Shown here in pieces: positions 60,110 through 64,000 of a stretch of DNA of 64,000 nucleotides. The position numbers and the translations under genes are program-made. The stretch covers positions 992,001-1,056,000 of the forward strand of contig OX621174.1 in assembly GCA_951640195.1 (NCBI GenBank), read 5' to 3'. This DNA comes from Porpolomopsis calyptriformis (taxonomy: Eukaryota > Basidiomycota > Agaricomycetes > Agaricales > Hygrophoraceae). Numbering within the stretch: position 1 is the first letter of the stretch; every line of letters begins with the position of its first letter. A model generated the notes under the pieces. That model saw nothing but the letters and a program-made list of their open reading frames with translations. It was not told the DNA's origin and searched no databases.

Positions 60110-60916
60110 AGGGATAGGATGATGGTGGGTATTCTGAGGGTTGGTGAGGAGGCGTGTAGGATGTTTGAAGGTGGAAGGTGGAAGATGGGGAAGAACAAGG
60201 ATATCCAGAGTCGAAGCTTTTAAAGCTTTCTCGAAGCCAGTTCAATCTCCGTCATCTATACAAAAATCATGCATGTTACGGGTTTATCACGTAGAAAATG
60301 ACTCGAATTGTCCACATTTCTCGCCTTATTGAGGTTGTCTCCACAATTCCTGTGGCTCCTCGTCGATGAAAGAAAAGTAACAAGGGGGCGGACTCACTCC
60401 ATTGGGAGCCGCATTGAGTAAGGCTCATTTATTTCCAGGGTTTTCCATGCTTAGGAAAATGGTCTCTACAAAAGAAAGGCCATCTCTCGATTACGCCGTG
60501 TGTCTCTGGTCTCCAAAATTGAGAGAGCAGGCCCGGTTACATAACCCAAAGGCGACACCACAGCCAGAACCAGTTGAGCAGGTAGGACAGCGTCTGACCA
60601 TCCAGATAGTGTATAGAATATCATCGCAACTGCATAGGGATGAAATTTTGAACTTGAAAAATATCACTAGTCGTGGAACTTGAACCAGGCGATAGAGAAC
60701 AGATCGAGACGGAAAGTAATGTTCTGTTGAGGCCTGAGAGACGATTTATTGAAAGAGCGGACGAAACGTGACGTGACTATTCTGGAAGTCAGCCACGTAT
60801 GCCGCTGAACCGCCACTCTTGGCGGCCACCCGAAAAGTAAAAGTAAGTCATATTTGATGCTCACATCGAAAGCCGGGATCGCAGCACGAAAACCAAAGCC
60901 GATGCGGTCAACCCAA
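60110..60916. other. Intergenic, nothing recognised
   Basis: It probably includes the promoter of the KEN-box gene. Open frames on both strands lack motifs or plausible splice structure. Confidence 0.5.
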
Positions 60917-61743
60917 CGTCTCTTTCATCTTCTCGCCGATCCAGTTTCAACAAGTCTCAACAGTTTGTCTCTTGTCGAACATCGTTCCAATATCGGAGAC
61001 CTATAGTGGATGCATGATTTGATTCAATTCACGGGAGAAAAGAAACTATCAAAAGTGGCTCAACAAATAACTGGAGCCATTTTTGATAAGTTTCTTCTTT
61101 CTCGCTGATTTGCAAGGTATTGAAGATCACGAGTCATCAGAGAGGTTCATCCCAAACTTGCAATCCTTAAATGAAGTACGGGATGATCTTTACAGCATAA
61201 ACATCCAACTGACCACAGCCAGGGCCTAGCCGTGGACGATACGATGAAGCCGCGGAGCTGTGCAAGCAGGGGCTTGATATCATCTAGGTCCCGACCACTT
61301 GTCCACACCCCGTTTGACGAACAATCCCGGATTGGTGTATTCGTTGCAAGGACGTTACGACGAGAGGGAAGCGCCCCACAAGCGGCAGTTGGCCGGCTCG
61401 GAGAAGGCCCTAGGGACCGATCACTCGTTGACGCTTCAGTCAATGAATGATCTTGCATTCGTACTCGCAAGGGCGGTACGACGAGACTGAGGTGCTTTAC
61501 AATCAAGCGTTAACTGGTAGGAAGGCGGCAATCACGATACGACGACGGGGCTGGACTCTACAGCCTGGGAACAGCGTCTCGGGAGCGATCACCCAGAAAC
61601 ACGAAAGACAGCGCAAAAGCTTGCTGATCTCTGTCGGTTACGAGGAGAGGGGCATGCAAATGAGGATGAGGCGTCGGGCCAGGGATCTTTTCCGCCTCGT
61701 TAGCCCTCTTGCGTCATCCGAGATGTCTGGGGGGAAGTTTTAA
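60917..61743 (+). pseudogene. Relic NLR (winged-helix and TPR parts, clade A)
   Basis: Broken pieces follow the order of a clade A exon 3. First comes a piece like LSLVEHRSNIGDL, with a stop where Trp-Met-His-Asp-Leu follows. Then come IEDHESSERFIPNLQSLNE, NIQLTTARA, and RGRYDEAAELCKQGL-like and LGSDHPETRKTAQ-like TPR fragments. Frames shift repeatedly and the N-terminal motif and NB-ARC parts are absent. It is closest in wording to NLR4 and NLR5. Confidence 0.7.
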
Positions 61744-62403
61744 CATTTTAGACTGGAAAAAAATCGAAATCACATTCATCCCTAGATTGAAACGTGATAT
61801 TCGAATTGTACAGTACAGGGTTGTCTCAGTACATGTGCTCTCTAGTTCGCCCCCTCACGGAAAATAATCTAAAGGGGAAAAAAGCGATATGGCAGACTGC
61901 TCGCAGAGCCATTGATATACTATGTGCAACATGCGGTACAGCAACAGAAGGCTATAGCGCAACAACCGCTTACACTGTAAGGATTCGAAACGTCAGCTTA
62001 TTTTTTTTCTCTGATGGCGAGAGATTCCGTACGCTGCACAACCGTCAACTGCGGAAGGACCACAACAGCCAGTGGTCTTCCTGGGCTCCATATCTGGATC
62101 CTCAAGATAGTCCATTCCGGATTGCGGTTGTGGTTGGAACATCTGAGGATCTGTTGCCAGTCAGCTACATTTTTTGTATCAGTAAGCGAACTCACGGGGT
62201 TGATTGTCGTACCCATTCGGTGGGTGGTATGCTGGGAGAGGTGGTTGGGGCCCGTAGTAGTCTTGATCTTTAGAGGACATGGGTGTGGTATGGAATAAGA
62301 CGGTCGTAAAGCTCAGCTTCGTATTTCACGTCCTTGATGATCAACATCTTCATTCAGTCATAGAAACGAGACTGCGAGCTTAGATAATATTCGTAACTTT
62401 CTT
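61744..62403. other. Intergenic, nothing recognised
   Basis: One plus-strand frame of about 159 codons (61794-62273) has no recognisable motif and an unlikely composition. I see no supported gene. Confidence 0.45.
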
Positions 62404-63585
62404 ATGGCCAAGGTGACAGACTTACCCGTTGAGCTCCTCGAAAGCATCCTCTTGCTCATACACCATTCAGTACTTGGTTGCACGCGAGTGTGCAGGAAAT
62501 TCAATGCGGTAGCCAATCGGGTGTTGTATCGTGATGTCTGCCTCGGTGCTGGGAGTGATGCCCAACTCAATGCTTTCTTACTGGCCATTATTGGCCAACC
62601 CGACCTCGGCAAATACGTTCGATTCCTAGCTGTCTCCTTGGATATTTCTCAAAACGGTCCTCGCAATATCCCTCCCATTTTCATTACAGAAGCAGCCTCC
62701 CATGGTTTGTCGCGAGAGATACAACAGGCCATAGAGAATGGCTGTACCGAAACCATGACGTTTCTTCTGTTCTTTTATCTCCCGGCTCTTCACCAGCTCT
62801 ATATAATCGCAACGTCACAGGATTTCGATTATATCCTCCCTACGCAGATTCGACATGTCAAGCCACTTCCTTCAGGACTACAATCAGTCGGCTCAGTGAG
62901 ACTTGAGACTCCCTGCAGATGGGACCTCGTTCTCCCATTTTTCAACTTACCCGCGGTGGACACCATATCGTGGCTGATACAATCTTATGAAACCGAATCT
63001 CAAAATGGTGACGCGGGACTCTTACTTTTGAATGTCAAGCATATCGAATTATTATCCACCACTTTCCCCTGTGACATAGCCGACAAGCTCACACGCTCAT
63101 CACCCTCACTCCAAACCTTCTCATTGGCGTGTTTTCTAATGATCCCGGCCGATTGCTCTTCTCTCGGAAACGCACTTCGTGATTGCGTACCAGCACTCCA
63201 GCGTCTTGAACTCGAATTTCTCCATGGTTTTATTTTTAATAAGACTACCCCCCTTGGTCCTCTCCGCGACTTCGTGCATCTGACACACATCAGTGCATCC
63301 TTCTCGTCTTTAATTGACTATCCGCCCCCAGACCGCAGCAGCTATGCTATTGCACGCCATCTGAATGACACACTCCCTCCATCTCTCGTCTCCTTCGTTC
63401 TATCGATTGAGAGACAGTGGATGGGCGACGCTCCGATGGCGATAGCAGAGCTCGTAAAGATTAGATGCGAACGGCTGGTGCATTGGAAGACTTTGGCAGT
63501 TGGTGGATATATTAGCAAAGCCTCGTTGGATGAGATCGAGCAAGTGTGCGTCGCGGAAGGTTTGGAATTCAGATTGGAAGAGTAA
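62404..63585 (+). CDS. F-box protein with LRR-like C-terminus
   Basis: A single-exon gene of 393 aa. The N-terminal F-box is visible: LPVELLESILLLIHHSVLGC, then TRVCRKFNAVANRVLYRDV. The rest alternates hydrophobic Leu-rich strands and helices typical of the large agaricomycete F-box families (LPALHQLYII, LLLLNVKHIELLSTTF, SLQTFSLACFL, ALQRLELEFLHGF). It should act as a substrate adaptor for an SCF ubiquitin ligase through SKP1. The substrate is unknown. The next start codon is only 24 bp downstream. Confidence 0.8.
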   Translation: MAKVTDLPVELLESILLLIHHSVLGCTRVCRKFNAVANRVLYRDVCLGAGSDAQLNAFLLAIIGQPDLGKYVRFLAVSLDISQNGPRNIPPIFITEAASHGLSREIQQAIENGCTETMTFLLFFYLPALHQLYIIATSQDFDYILPTQIRHVKPLPSGLQSVGSVRLETPCRWDLVLPFFNLPAVDTISWLIQSYETESQNGDAGLLLLNVKHIELLSTTFPCDIADKLTRSSPSLQTFSLACFLMIPADCSSLGNALRDCVPALQRLELEFLHGFIFNKTTPLGPLRDFVHLTHISASFSSLIDYPPPDRSSYAIARHLNDTLPPSLVSFVLSIERQWMGDAPMAIAELVKIRCERLVHWKTLAVGGYISKASLDEIEQVCVAEGLEFRLEE

Positions 63586-63609
63586 TCTTTGTCTGTGTTT
63601 GCCTGTAAC

Positions 63610-64000
63610 ATGAAGTCTTCTCATAAAAACAGTGATCTTGGTTCAGACACCTCTCTCAGTACTACCTTCACCAGCGGACGACGTACTTTGGAAGATATCC
63701 GGGCCCAGGTAGCTCAGGAAGTTGCCATCTGTGCCGTCATGAAAGCAGAAGTACTCAACGACAGTGAGTCCGCCAATTCTGTAATGATCCACTGCCTTTT
63801 CACCTCGTACTCACAGTCAAAATGGGTGTTTCACTCACCTTGTCCAAAAACGACGATGGCCAATTCCTCAGTCAAGTTGCCGCTGCGATCAAGCACACAC
63901 TCCTTCTGCAAAAGTTCTTGTTTGCAATAGCCGCAGCTGGATCACCTTCAGATCCGAACGCAACCTCTTTGATCATCTGCGGATCGGACAACGGGATCGT
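63610..64000 (+). CDS. Partial gene, family not recognised (runs off the window)
   Basis: Exon 1 63610-63763 encodes MKSSHKNSDLGSDTSLSTTF and RRTLEDIRAQVAQEVAICAV. A 53-nt intron follows, then an exon from 63817 that is open to the window end (GVSLTLSKNDDGQFLSQVAA, then KHTLLLQKFLFAIAAAG, then SLIICGSDNGI). The junction is in frame and the style is coding. The N-terminal helix is amphipathic. I do not recognise the family from this fragment. Confidence 0.6.

Noticed and set aside
61794..62273. A 159-codon plus-strand frame between the NLR relic and the F-box gene
   Set aside because: No motif, odd composition, and no similarity to anything else in the window.

Overview
The window is nuclear DNA from a basidiomycete fungus, most likely an agaricomycete. 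Genes are broken by many 45-120 nt introns, mostly GT-AG with CTAAC-type branch points and a few GC-AG. Housekeeping genes are clearly fungal (EOS1-, EMI1-, DPH2-, TOM70-, YPP1/TTC7-like, cystathionine gamma-lyase). The accessory genes (NB-ARC-TPR receptors, a TKL-like kinase with ankyrin repeats) are types that expand in mushrooms. All gene models and family names come from reading the sequence; no database search was possible.

The dominant content is a dispersed cluster of eight NLR-type STAND receptors, called NLR1-NLR8 here. All share three exons: a short N-terminal exon with a conserved motif T-[VL]-N-x-[VIS]-G-[RH]-D-Q; an NB-ARC exon (P-loop GMPGxGKS/T, FTTRTA, GRLPLAV); and a winged-helix-like plus TPR exon with 6-11 near-identical repeats of about 42 residues. 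Introns fall at the domain borders in identical phases (1, then 0). There are two clades: A (NLR1, 2, 4, 5; Ser/Pro-rich insert and 'SMNNLA' repeats) and B (NLR3, 6, 7, 8; 'SVNNLA' repeats). NLR4 is broken by a frameshift and a stop. NLR3 lacks nine NB-ARC residues. Decayed NLR pieces lie at about 0.9-1.2, 5.2-5.6 and 60.9-61.7 kb.

Layout. 0-10.4 kb: NLR1 and NLR2 in tandem, interleaved with three copies of an EOS1-like gene (two decayed, one intact) and a divergent EMI1-like gene. 10.4-12.5 kb: degraded, gene-poor DNA. 12.5-18.8 kb: NLR3 and pseudo-NLR4 on the minus strand. 19-27 kb: a DUF2470-type membrane protein, a 672-bp TIR element containing a tRNA-like segment, a 14-exon kinase-ankyrin gene and an omega-like glutathione transferase. 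28-41 kb: NLR5, a small orphan gene, then NLR6 and NLR7, flanked by fragments of two genes whose intact copies lie at 50-59 kb. 41-53 kb: ordinary genes (multi-pass membrane protein, YPP1/TTC7, CYS3, DPH2, TOM70). 53.9-59.1 kb: NLR8 and a conserved hypothetical gene, apparently the source of the inverted duplication at 32-41 kb. 59-64 kb: a KEN-box protein, an NLR relic, an F-box protein and a partial gene.

How it may work. The NLRs look like a self/non-self recognition repertoire: a variable TPR sensor, an NTPase switch, and a short N-terminal motif that may pass the signal by templated assembly, as fungal amyloid signalling motifs do. No effector carrying the same motif was found in the window. 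Copies appear to arise by segmental duplication that drags neighbouring gene fragments along, and to diversify through changes in the TPR array.
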